This document shows positions 8,001-15,497 of a stretch of 64,000 nucleotides of DNA, piece by piece (position 1 is the first letter of the stretch; each line of letters begins with the position of its first letter). The notes under the pieces are model-generated. The model was not told the DNA's origin. It searched no databases and saw only the letters and a list, made by a program, of their open reading frames with translations. The stretch comes from Kurthia populi. GTDB taxonomy: Bacteria > Bacillota > Bacilli > Bacillales_A > Planococcaceae. The position numbers and the translations under genes were made by a program. Location: positions 15,744-79,743 of the forward strand of contig NZ_JBHUOR010000140.1 in assembly GCF_042686175.1 (NCBI RefSeq), in the 5' to 3' direction.

Positions 8001-9716
8001 TATATCATTTAAATTGGCACCTGATGTATCAAATGCAGAATCTTTTGATCCTGCACGCACTTGAAATGTACGATTGTCTCCTTTTGTGAAATATTTTGAT
8101 TCGACTGGTACGGTAATCGCTGTAAAATCATCATAGCGGTCATCGAACGTTTTTAATACCGTTTTGCCAATAGTTACTGCATTTTTATAATAATTTGCGG
8201 TTTGGTTCGTCTCAAATGCAAAGTAGGCACCCGCTGGTAATTCATATGTCATTTTCGATGTCACATCTGTACCATCAATCGTCATTTTAGAGGCTGTTGG
8301 TGTTTTTGAATGCATCGCCTTAATATTGACAGTTTTCGTTAGCAATGTGCTATTTTCCACATTCATTTGTAGTCCTGAAATTTTTTCATTTCCTAAAATT
8401 TCAATAGCACGAGGTGACGTTTTCGTCTGCTTGTCGCCATCCGATGCTACTACATAATATTTAAATAAAGAATGCCCAATTAAATCCGCACGTGGAATAA
8501 TCGCATGATACAATCCATCCGTACCTTTTTTCATATTTAATGGACGGTAATCTGCATCGCCATTACGCTTATAATAAAATGTGGCCGTTTTGACATCGGT
8601 ATCTGCACGTAGCTCAAATGCTAAATGCGCATCCTCTTCTGTCGAAAAGTTTTCAGCTTCTGTATTATCATAAATAACTGGTGGGTAATAGGACTGCGCA
8701 AGCGTTACCGATTGCGTTGGCACTTGGAAACCCTCCACTATACCTGGTGTACCTGCTGTCTCTTTCGATGAAATAATACGCATTCTTTTTTTGCCATCGA
8801 TTGGATATGCATAAACAATTGCTTGATTTAGTCCAACATCAAGATTTTTCTCATCTTGATTGTAAAACGCTGTTGAAATATCTGTACGCGTATTTGTCGC
8901 AATCGCTACACCACGATAAGAGCCGTTTGTTAAACCACTTCCTTCAATACGCACAACTTGTTTCCCTTCCTCTAGTGCTGTCTGATAATGTGCATTAAAA
9001 TCTTGAATACTTAGTTGACGGTTGCCATCATTTGTAATCCAAAAGACCATTGCTTTACCAGGTTCTAAATTCAAATCTCCTTTTTGCTGTACGGGCCATA
9101 CTAAATCACCTTTCGCTCCCTTTGAAGGATAACGATATTGGATATTATAATCTTTTAAATTAATCGTACTTGTTGAATTATTATAGACCTCAATATATTC
9201 ATAGGCCTCTGTGTCGCCGATTTTTGTCGTACGAGCCATTACTTCTGTAATGAGTAATGACGGCACTTTTTCAGGTTTATATTCAGGCTGATTTTCATAA
9301 ACCGTAAATTCATCTGAATATTCTTGGTCTCCGTTTACAGTTGCGGTCATATAATATGTAATATTTTGACCTTGGCGTAAGTCAGGAGTTAAAACGGCTT
9401 CATATTTGTTGTTTACTTGAACCATCTCAAGTTGTTTCCATTCGTTATCTAGCTCTGTATGGTAATTTAATACCACATTTGATACAGAAGATGAGTTAAA
9501 CGCTGTTGAAATCGTTAAATCTTGTAATGGTCCGGCACTTTCTGGTGGGGTATGTATAAAAGAGGAAGTGCTATTGGGATTTATTATGGATGATAAATTT
9601 AATGTATTAAATGGTATAGTTTGTTGCGCATTTGCTGCATGTCCTTCTGTTGCAATCAACGTTGTAGACGTAATAATAGCTGAAGCAGTTAATATATTTT
9701 TAACTATTTTTTTCAA
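5088..9716 (-). CDS. Very large secreted metallophosphoesterase with lamin-tail and Fn3 domains
   Basis: Exported protein of 1542 residues. A signal peptide (about 1-28) ends near GHAANA. It is followed by a lamin-tail-like domain (about 153-325, beginning LLITEVM), beta-sandwich/Fn3-like segments (about 345-740), a calcineurin-type metallophosphoesterase domain (about 930-1175), an InlB-type beta repeat (about 1293-1357) and two C-terminal Fn3 domains (about 1360-1542). Metal-ligand motifs visible are D938, GDLVD (973-977), GNHD (1007-1010), H1094 and GHLSD (1127-1131). The first motif is DTQ rather than DxH. The start is TTG at 9716, with AGGAGG 8 bases before it. No LPXTG or S-layer anchor is seen. 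Probably an extracellular phosphodiesterase or nucleotidase; the substrate is unknown. Confidence 0.85.
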   Translation of the reverse strand: MKKIVKNILTASAIITSTTLIATEGHAANAQQTIPFNTLNLSSIINPNSTSSFIHTPPESAGPLQDLTISTAFNSSSVSNVVLNYHTELDNEWKQLEMVQVNNKYEAVLTPDLRQGQNITYYMTATVNGDQEYSDEFTVYENQPEYKPEKVPSLLITEVMARTTKIGDTEAYEYIEVYNNSTSTINLKDYNIQYRYPSKGAKGDLVWPVQQKGDLNLEPGKAMVFWITNDGNRQLSIQDFNAHYQTALEEGKQVVRIEGSGLTNGSYRGVAIATNTRTDISTAFYNQDEKNLDVGLNQAIVYAYPIDGKKRMRIISSKETAGTPGIVEGFQVPTQSVTLAQSYYPPVIYDNTEAENFSTEEDAHLAFELRADTDVKTATFYYKRNGDADYRPLNMKKGTDGLYHAIIPRADLIGHSLFKYYVVASDGDKQTKTSPRAIEILGNEKISGLQMNVENSTLLTKTVNIKAMHSKTPTASKMTIDGTDVTSKMTYELPAGAYFAFETNQTANYYKNAVTIGKTVLKTFDDRYDDFTAITVPVESKYFTKGDNRTFQVRAGSKDSAFDTSGANLNDILVRNMRLVLNDGTTLYPKNYMDPTKIIEIGDAGNTPTFIEPIFEIPDNAYNAKTYQLDTTTLKDGEHTIVSKNGKSKKTAKVIVDNTAPTINSSIANKETYKGAFTINAEIIDANATDGATATLDGEPIELPYDTSSAALSAGEHTIVFQATDRLGNSASKTVKFTTKEEMPYEPLLVGPTINSTTENTAPLLNVKVSDPTNDNVDVAFNRGYSYEATNNNVTVVENNAEKEPPDELASLGEVEVYDKEAVAATDGNYVTTKSIEKFPYHRFKLNLDANVTAEDEIEVNWEGKSLVGRKVTMYIWNYDRAKWEAKIWKIAENEKNFKLNTVVKGTQYTRYNEVQVMVQDEIASTNQFDYSFVWMSDTQYYSKSYPAIYKRMTEWVAQQANPLNIKYVFHTGDLVDTYDSAKQWKVADAAMQTLDTAGVPYGVLAGNHDVMSVTHKESDYTNYNKYFGESRFVNKNYYGGSYKNNRGHYDLISEKGTSYIMMYMGWEIGEEEVAWMNSVLKKYPERKAILNFHEYLGTDGKRTDTGNYLFDKVVKPNKNVLAVLSGHLSDAEILISPIDDDGDGRTDRKVHQLLMDYQSGAEGGQGFLRLLKVNPISNKINVETYSPYLNKNNYYDPEDYPEKDQFEMAIDIAPREKMVATDSIYFNVYTNEPINKLYDVADGETVQARWRGLQSNTNYSWYVKVTDEFGGEKRSPVWNFTTGTGSDTTDYAKNITVKTADGQVIASQKAESGYEIPLPKQENAVLEGLYNDAAFTTKVSRNEKFSEDKTVYAKFVTAPPQPTLQVTKITYNSAKLSWEASDGATKYEVYRALKKDGEYEKVATTTATAITDKKLATGTTYYYKIRALTEINGIVLKSELSSAFAVKPRPATSTLAALTKKGLTVSGSYKKVTGAEKYVVYRSTNDGLFKKIKTLDTKTVKFTDKTVKKGNTYTYKVRSYRTENGKKYYSSYSNIRSIRIH

Positions 9717-9920
9717 TGAATAAACCTCCTATTGTCACAAATCCTCTCTATTATAAATGAAAAGTCATATTAATTCCCTTATTTTTACCAAAATAGTATT
9801 AAAATAAGTGCTAAAAAGAATAAACATTCGAACTAACATTGAGTAATTTTTTTGAAATAAGTTCATTTTGATGAAAAGATGGTTTTTAAAAGCGAGGATT
9901 TTTTACTTTAATGAAGTGTT

Positions 9921-9968
9921 TTTTTTATATATACTAGCGAGATATGTTTATTTTATTAAAAAGTAATA
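9921..9968. repeat. AT-rich element with CTAGCGAG core, copy A
   Basis: The stretch around ACTAGCGAG (9933-9941), and the AT-rich run up to the following hairpin, resembles 23131-23184 with the same distance from core to hairpin. Both copies lie just beyond the terminator of a minus-strand gene (nat here, aconitase there). Function unknown. Confidence 0.4.
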
Positions 9969-10002
9969 TAAAAAGAGATTGATTTATTATCAATCTCTTT
10001 TT
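9966..10002 (-). terminator. Terminator of the arylamine N-acetyltransferase gene
   Basis: AAAAAGAGATTGAT (9970-9983) pairs perfectly with ATCAATCTCTTTTT (9989-10002). Confidence 0.85.
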
Positions 10003-10011
10003 CGTATACGG

Positions 10012-10752
10012 TTATTGATAAAAATACTGTTTTTTTGCCGCTTCTTTTTCCGTATCCGTCAAAGTCCTCAGCGTTTTATGGCCATTTTTCATAATCGTTA
10101 AATCATTGCCTGCTAATGTAACTGTACCATCTTCCGTACATTTCGTTAGCAATGGTCGTTTATTAAATACCGAGTCCTCGCTGTTTTCAATAATTTGCTG
10201 CGAAGTACGTAACTGAGACTTTGTAATCGGTTGTGTGTCAAAGCGATATGCGAGCACAAATTGTTCATCACGATAACGACGCTTCATATATAAATCATTT
10301 CCTTCAATACGGTAGTCCCCGTTCGTCGATGACACTGTACGGCCATCTAAAGGCACTGCCATCAATGGAATGTTATTACCAAAGCCTGCATCAACAATAT
10401 ACTGTTCCCCGTGCTCCTCTAGCAATATCAATGTATGCGTATAGCCAGTTTTTGAAAATTCTTCATGCAGTGCATCGTAAATAACTGCCGAAATTAGTTG
10501 CACATGAAAGTCATTTTCCGTTAAAACCGTAGCTAATAGCGGATTAATTTCGTAGCACAGTCCACCGCGTTGCTGCTGTAAGATTTTCTTCGCTGTCCCT
10601 TCTTCCGATAATACCTCTGATGCCCCTTCGATAATATCCAAGTTTTCAAACGGTATATAGGCCGCGACATGTCGTAATAGTAGCGGCAAGTGTTTCATAT
10701 CAATTTTTGTTCCAGACAAGCGTATACGCGCTAAAAATGCTTCTGTTAACAT
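10012..10752 (-). CDS. nat: Arylamine N-acetyltransferase
   Basis: Transfers acetyl groups from acetyl-CoA to aromatic amines and hydrazines. The length of 246 residues is typical. The Cys-His-Asp triad is readable: C66 in RGGLCYE, H106 in YTHTL and D121 in VDAGFG. The motif PFENLD near residue 34 is another family mark. An AGGTG ribosome site precedes the ATG. It is monocistronic between two terminators, and nothing nearby suggests a dedicated substrate. Confidence 0.92.
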   Translation of the reverse strand: MLTEAFLARIRLSGTKIDMKHLPLLLRHVAAYIPFENLDIIEGASEVLSEEGTAKKILQQQRGGLCYEINPLLATVLTENDFHVQLISAVIYDALHEEFSKTGYTHTLILLEEHGEQYIVDAGFGNNIPLMAVPLDGRTVSSTNGDYRIEGNDLYMKRRYRDEQFVLAYRFDTQPITKSQLRTSQQIIENSEDSVFNKRPLLTKCTEDGTVTLAGNDLTIMKNGHKTLRTLTDTEKEAAKKQYFYQ

Positions 10753-10796
10753 ATTATCACCTGCTTTATTAGTTTCTTTCTACAGTATAACGCAAA

Positions 10797-10835
10797 ATAA
10801 AAAAGCCGAGGAATACATACCCTCCGACTTTTTAT
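10797..10835 (-). terminator. Terminator of the transglutaminase-like gene
   Basis: AAAAGcCGaGG (10801-10811) pairs imperfectly with CCtCCGaCTTTT (10821-10832); the T run is on the minus strand. Confidence 0.65.
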
Positions 10836-11614
10836 TTTGCTGCATATGTTTTTAATGCTTTTGGGAAAGCACTTGTATTCCATTGATGATTTTTTGCTAA
10901 TTTCGCATCACTAATTAAGAAGTAATGATACTTACTAGCAGCTGAATCATCCCATGTTGTATCTAGATTGTACCATTTGCCATTTAACTTTACTTTATTC
11001 CATGCGTGATTCTCCCCGCCCGCAAATCCTGTTACATAGCGTACATCAATATCTAATTCTTTTAATAAATAATACGTTGTCATCGCATACCCTTGGCATA
11101 CCGCACGACCATCGTACATCATGCCATAAATCGAATAGCGATCTGCCTCACGACTATCGTATTTTGTTTGCCCAATGACATAGTTATGGACATTTTTCAC
11201 TTGCTTATATGGTGAATTCGGATATTTTTTCTTAATTTTTTTCGCTACACGTTTAATTTTATCTAGCGCCTTCGCTTGCTTCGCCTTGCTCGTATAATAC
11301 TTGACGTTAAACGTCGCTTCGCCGCCATTTTTACTACGATAAGATGTCGCGGTATAACTTTTTACAACCGAATCAATTTCTGGTTTCTTTGCAATCGCAT
11401 TTGGAATGAGCTGATTGACATATTTCGCAAAGTCATCGCCATTTCCTATATATTTGATCGTAAATGTTTTATCTAAATCGATTAAATGTTTTTCAACACT
11501 TGCTTTTAATTCCGTCATAGTCGACGGTGATTTGGCGCGCACCGATGTTAATTCTACTGTTCCTGCAATCAATAAACTTAAGCAACTTACTACAATAATT
11601 AATAACTTCTTCAT
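10832..11614 (-). CDS. Exported transglutaminase-like (cysteine protease fold) protein
   Basis: Precursor of 260 residues with a signal peptide (about 1-27, MKKLLIIVVSCLSLLIAGTV then a likely cut near VRA). The transglutaminase-like domain occupies the C-terminal half, and its triad is visible: C173 in AVCQGYA, H203 in NHAWN and D218 in YNLDTTWDD. The start at 11614 is chosen because it begins the signal peptide. The frame is open much further upstream, but that part has no ribosome site and unlikely composition. The Shine-Dalgarno of the chosen ATG is itself weak. Relatives act on the cell wall or as proteases; the role here is unassigned. Confidence 0.85.
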   Translation of the reverse strand: MKKLLIIVVSCLSLLIAGTVELTSVRAKSPSTMTELKASVEKHLIDLDKTFTIKYIGNGDDFAKYVNQLIPNAIAKKPEIDSVVKSYTATSYRSKNGGEATFNVKYYTSKAKQAKALDKIKRVAKKIKKKYPNSPYKQVKNVHNYVIGQTKYDSREADRYSIYGMMYDGRAVCQGYAMTTYYLLKELDIDVRYVTGFAGGENHAWNKVKLNGKWYNLDTTWDDSAASKYHYFLISDAKLAKNHQWNTSAFPKALKTYAAK

Positions 11615-11774
11615 AATATTTGTTACGTAATGCCTCTTTTCTGTTGATACCTTATTAGTGTAAAAGGAATTCGACAAAAAAGGATAAATTGTGCAAAAAA
11701 CCGCATTAAAATGATATAAATTTGATATTTTTTTACTTAAACGATGATTTCCCCTGTTCTTTTTAATAAAAAAA

Positions 11775-11900
11775 CGAGCATAAGACAAAACGCGTCATTT
11801 TTCTTTTTTTAGCGTTCGCAATGAAAAACCGGAACCGCATCACTGCGCGATTCCGGTTTTCTTATGCTTTTAGAAGCGATTATTTTTAAACGTATATCTA
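11775..11900 (-). repeat. Palindromic intergenic repeat, copy 1 (reverse orientation, diverged)
   Basis: Core hairpin AAAAACCGGAAtCGC / GCGgTTCCGGTTTT, flanked by GCGAACGCTAAAAAA on one side and AGCATAAG on the other. Three further copies occur at 21914, 48018 and 57115. This copy is degenerate at its outer end. It lies between two genes in tandem (gnd and the transglutaminase-like gene) and should terminate gnd transcription. Confidence 0.8.
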
Positions 11901-11920
11901 AACTTCGTTTAACTAGTCAA

Positions 11921-12817
11921 TTATTTACGTTCTACAGCGTGGCCGCCAAATTCATTACGAAGTGCTGCAACAACTTTACCTGTAAATGTATCATCTTCTT
12001 GTGAACGGTAGCGCATCATTAATGATAATGCTGTAACCGGAACGGCTGTCCCTAGCTCTAGAGCTGTCTCAACTGTCCATTTACCTTCACCTGAAGAATG
12101 CATAACCCCTTTAATTGTTTCTAATTTAGGATCTTTTGAGAATGCATTTTCTGTTAATTCCATTAACCATGAACGGATAACAGAACCGTTATTGAACACA
12201 TGCGCTACTTTTTCGTAATCATAATCATAATTTGATTTTTCAAGTACTTCAAAGCCTTCTGCGATTGCTGCCATCATCCCATATTCGATCCCATTATGAA
12301 TCATTTTTAAGAAGTGACCAGAACCCGCTTCACCTGTGTATAGGTAACCGCCTTCTACGCAAATGTCAGCGATGAAAGGTTCGATTGTAGCAAATGCCTC
12401 TGCATTGCCACCAATCATCATACAAGCACCATTACGTGCGCCTGATGTACCACCTGATGTACCAACATCCATGAAGTGAATGCCTTGTTGTTTTAAATCA
12501 TCCGCAAATGCAATTGCTTCTTTGTAATGTGAGTTCCCACCATCAATTAAAATATCGCCTTCTGATAATAAACCTTTTAATGTTTCGATTGTTTGTACCG
12601 TAATATCACCTGCTGGTACCATTAACCAAACGATGCGTGGTGTTTCTAATGCGTCAATCATTTCTTCTAAAGATGCTTTATATGTGCCACCTACTGCTGT
12701 AAATTTTTCGCCTGCTTCTTGATTCACATCAAAAGCTGTTACCGTGTGTTTGTGATCCATTAAGTTTTCTGCTAAATTGAAGCCCATTTTTCCAAGGCCA
12801 ACTAAACCAATATTCAT
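11921..12817 (-). CDS. gnd: 6-phosphogluconate dehydrogenase, decarboxylating (short, YqeC type)
   Basis: Oxidatively decarboxylates 6-phosphogluconate to ribulose 5-phosphate. At 298 residues it is the short class, often NAD-dependent, rather than the 470-residue class. The Rossmann motif GLVGLGKMG lies at residues 4-12. The substrate motifs DGGNSHYK, GTSGGTSGARNGACMM and the catalytic-lysine region FLKMIHNGIEYG are all present. AGGAGA precedes the ATG. It is divergent from an RpiR-type regulator, with gntP beyond, so the three form a gluconate-use locus. Confidence 0.93.
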   Translation of the reverse strand: MNIGLVGLGKMGFNLAENLMDHKHTVTAFDVNQEAGEKFTAVGGTYKASLEEMIDALETPRIVWLMVPAGDITVQTIETLKGLLSEGDILIDGGNSHYKEAIAFADDLKQQGIHFMDVGTSGGTSGARNGACMMIGGNAEAFATIEPFIADICVEGGYLYTGEAGSGHFLKMIHNGIEYGMMAAIAEGFEVLEKSNYDYDYEKVAHVFNNGSVIRSWLMELTENAFSKDPKLETIKGVMHSSGEGKWTVETALELGTAVPVTALSLMMRYRSQEDDTFTGKVVAALRNEFGGHAVERK

Positions 12818-12851
12818 AAGGCATTCTCCTTTTTTCTCGTTATTTTCTTTT

Positions 12852-12924
12852 ATTATACCGAATTTTTTTTCATTTTAAAACTATTAATAAGAAATATTTT
12901 TTCTAAAGTTGATTATGCTATAAT
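12852..12924. promoter_or_regulatory. Divergent promoters of gnd and the RpiR regulator with candidate operator
   Basis: A minus-strand TATAAT (12857-12852) serves gnd and a plus-strand TATAAT (12919-12924) serves the regulator. Between them GAAATATTTTTTCT (12891-12904) is a near palindrome. It closely resembles GAAAAAAATTTTCT inside the gntP promoter, so it may be the regulator's site. Confidence 0.5.
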
Positions 12925-12954
12925 AAATTTACTTTCATATAAAGGAGTTTTCGT

Positions 12955-13800
12955 ATGACGCAAAACACATTACGCAAAATTCAATCCATGTATCCTCGCT
13001 TAAGCGATAAAGAGAAAAAGATTGCTGACTTCGTGTTAGAAAACCCAGATCATATTATCCAAAATACAATCAATGGCGTTGCAGAGCAGCTTCATGTGGC
13101 AGATGCGACAGTTTTCCGTTTCTGTAAACGCCTTGGCTTTAAAGGCTATCAAGCAATGAAAATTGCCTTAGCCCAAGAAGCCATCGCTCCTTTAAAGCAA
13201 ATTCATGAAGAAATTCAAGAGGGCGACTCGGAAGAAACAATTACATCAAAAATTTTCAAATCGAATATTCAGACGCTTGAAAATACCGAAAACATTTTAG
13301 AAGCACAATCACTAGAGTCAGCAGTAGATCTTTTACATACCGCTTCTGAAGTTTATTTCTTCGGTACAGGTGGATCGATGATCATCGCGATGGATGCTTA
13401 CCATAAATTTGTACGTACAGGTGTAAAATGTTATTCATTTATTGATTCGCATTTCCAACTGATGGCGGCTAGTCAAATGAAACCTACCGATGTAGCGGTT
13501 ATCGTCTCCCACTCTGGGAAAAATCGCGACACATTGAATATTGCACGCGTCGTACATGAATCGGGCGCTAAAATCGTGGCGATTACAGGCTTCCCAAAAT
13601 CAAACTTGGCACAAATTGCCGAAGTATCCCTTTTCACAAGCTCCGAGGAGACGGAATACCGCTCTGAGGCTCTTTCTAGCCGTATTGCACAGCTCAGCTT
13701 AATTGATGCGCTATACGTCAATATTATGGTGCTACGTAAGGATACGTCGACAGATGCAATGAAAAAGGTACGTCACGCTATTTTAAATACCCGTATTTAA
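12955..13800 (+). CDS. MurR/RpiR-family transcriptional regulator (HTH plus SIS)
   Basis: A 281-residue repressor or activator. It has an N-terminal HTH_6 domain (about 1-77, LSDKEKKIADFVLENPDHI and VADATVFRFCKRLGFKGYQ) and a sugar-phosphate-binding SIS domain (about 125-260, YFFGTGGS and SHSGKNRDTL). The clear AAAGGAG site fixes the start. Placed between gnd and gntP, it most likely senses 6-phosphogluconate or a related sugar phosphate and controls both. The gene shares a bidirectional terminator with gntP. Confidence 0.9.
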   Translation: MTQNTLRKIQSMYPRLSDKEKKIADFVLENPDHIIQNTINGVAEQLHVADATVFRFCKRLGFKGYQAMKIALAQEAIAPLKQIHEEIQEGDSEETITSKIFKSNIQTLENTENILEAQSLESAVDLLHTASEVYFFGTGGSMIIAMDAYHKFVRTGVKCYSFIDSHFQLMAASQMKPTDVAVIVSHSGKNRDTLNIARVVHESGAKIVAITGFPKSNLAQIAEVSLFTSSEETEYRSEALSSRIAQLSLIDALYVNIMVLRKDTSTDAMKKVRHAILNTRI

Positions 13801-13833
13801 AAAAAGAATGTAAGCGTTTTACTGAAGAGGTTG

Positions 13834-13877
13834 AAAAAAAGGTCGGAACAATACTTAATTGTTCCGGCCTTTTTTTA
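13834..13877. terminator. Bidirectional terminator between the regulator and gntP
   Basis: GGtCGGAACAAT (13841-13852) pairs with ATTGTTCCGgCC (13858-13869), with A/T runs on both flanks. Confidence 0.85.
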
Positions 13878-15218
13878 TTAAATAAATGCGTTAACGATAA
13901 GTGCAAGAATAAACGCTGAGAATGATAATATAGTTTCAAGCGCTGTCCACGTTTTAAATGTTTCTTTAATTGTTAGACCTAAGTATTCTTTTACCATCCA
14001 GAAGCCGGCATCATTAACATGTGAGAACATTAATGAACCTGCACCTGTTACAATAACAAGTAATTCTTTGTTGACACCCGTCATATGCTCAATAATTGGC
14101 GCTACGATCCCTGCTGCTGTTGTTAAAGCAACTGTTGCTGAACCTGTCGCAATACGGATAAGCCCCGCAATAACGAAAGCTAATACAAGCGGTGATAAAT
14201 CAAAGTTTTGTGCAAGGTTCCCGATTGTCGCACCAACACCAGAGTCGATTAAAATTTGTTTAAAACCACCACCAGCACCAATGATAAGTGCGATAGAGCC
14301 GACTGGCATAATACAGTCTTCTGTAAATTCTTTCATTTGTTTCTTCGTAATACCTAAACGATGTCCTAAGAAATAATACGCAGCAAATACTGAAATTAAT
14401 AAGGCGATTAACGGACTACCAATAAAAGCAAATACATGTTCTGTGCCTTTACCAGCACCAATTAATTTTGTTAAATAACCAGCCATTGTACCAAATACCA
14501 TTAAAATAACGGGTAGTAAGATGATGAAGAATGACATACCAGTTGATGGCATTTGTGAGTCATCTTTATCTTCTATAATGATTGTTTTTGGTTCGCCTTC
14601 TGGTTTCACACGCTTGCTAATGAATTTGGCGAATAATGGACCGCCTAAAATACCTGCTGGAATGGCGATAATTAATGAGTACAATAATACTTTGCCCATA
14701 TCAGCACCATAAATACCAATAGCAGCGACAGCCCCTGGGTGTGGAGGAACTAAACCATGAACGATTGATAAACCAGCGATTGCAGGTAACCCAATCAGTA
14801 ACAAGTTTTTCTTAGAAGCTTTCGCAATGGAAATAATTAGTGGAAGAAGGATTAAAATTCCGACTTCAAAGAATACGGGAATTCCGATAATAAAACCTGA
14901 TAAAAACATTGCCCATGGCAAACGTTTTTCTCCGAATACTTTAATAAAGAAATTTGCGATTCGCAGTCCGGCACCTGATTCGGCAAGCATCTTACCTAAA
15001 ATCGTACCTAACGCGATAATACCAATCAAGTGACCTAATGTACCGCCAACACCTGTTTCGTAAGCGGTAACAATTTTATCAAAGGACATGCCTGAGAAAA
15101 TCGCCAAGAATAAACTAGCAACAACTAAACTAATGAACGCGTGCCATTTGAAGACTGAAACGCCGACAATGACGATGACGATGGCTAATAATGTAATGAG
15201 TAATAAATAAGCGTCCAA
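13878..15218 (-). CDS. gntP: Gluconate:H+ symporter, GntP family
   Basis: Imports gluconate across the cytoplasmic membrane. The protein has 446 residues and about 12 to 14 membrane segments, ending with a hydrophobic helix at the C-terminus. Family motifs include GLVPPHPGAVAAIGIYGAD and SHVNDAGFWMVKEYLG. The start is TTG at 15218, with AAAGGAG 9 bases upstream and no better ATG near. Other GntP members move D-serine or fructuronate, but the adjacent gnd supports gluconate. No gluconokinase gene is in the window. Confidence 0.92.
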   Translation of the reverse strand: MDAYLLLITLLAIVIVIVGVSVFKWHAFISLVVASLFLAIFSGMSFDKIVTAYETGVGGTLGHLIGIIALGTILGKMLAESGAGLRIANFFIKVFGEKRLPWAMFLSGFIIGIPVFFEVGILILLPLIISIAKASKKNLLLIGLPAIAGLSIVHGLVPPHPGAVAAIGIYGADMGKVLLYSLIIAIPAGILGGPLFAKFISKRVKPEGEPKTIIIEDKDDSQMPSTGMSFFIILLPVILMVFGTMAGYLTKLIGAGKGTEHVFAFIGSPLIALLISVFAAYYFLGHRLGITKKQMKEFTEDCIMPVGSIALIIGAGGGFKQILIDSGVGATIGNLAQNFDLSPLVLAFVIAGLIRIATGSATVALTTAAGIVAPIIEHMTGVNKELLVIVTGAGSLMFSHVNDAGFWMVKEYLGLTIKETFKTWTALETILSFSAFILALIVNAFI

Positions 15219-15254
15219 TTACTTCATCTCCTTTGGAATTGTAATTTTTAAAAA

Positions 15255-15305
15255 TGTAAGCATTTTCATTAACGTTATTATACGAAAAAAATTTTCTTTT
15301 TTCAA
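15255..15305 (-). promoter_or_regulatory. gntP promoter with candidate operator and cre-like site
   Basis: On the minus strand TTGAAA (15305-15300), a 17-base spacer and TATAAT (15282-15277) form a good sigma-A promoter. The near palindrome GAAAAAAATTTTCT (15284-15297) fills the spacer, where repressor binding would block RNA polymerase. Downstream of the -10, TGTAAGCATTTTCA (15255-15268) matches a CcpA cre with one deviation, which suggests catabolite repression. Confidence 0.6.
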
Positions 15306-15497
15306 TATAAATAATTAAAAAAAATTCATTTCACTCTTGTACTTCAAGAAAAAAATCTGTTTCTTGTGTACGATTTTTATATTCCCTTATTTATTTCTAC
15401 TATTCATGAACTATTTTTTCATATTGTCAAATAACAAAATTTTACTCATTTCTAAAAAAACGGTATGATAAGAGTAATCGAATAAGGAGTGATAACT

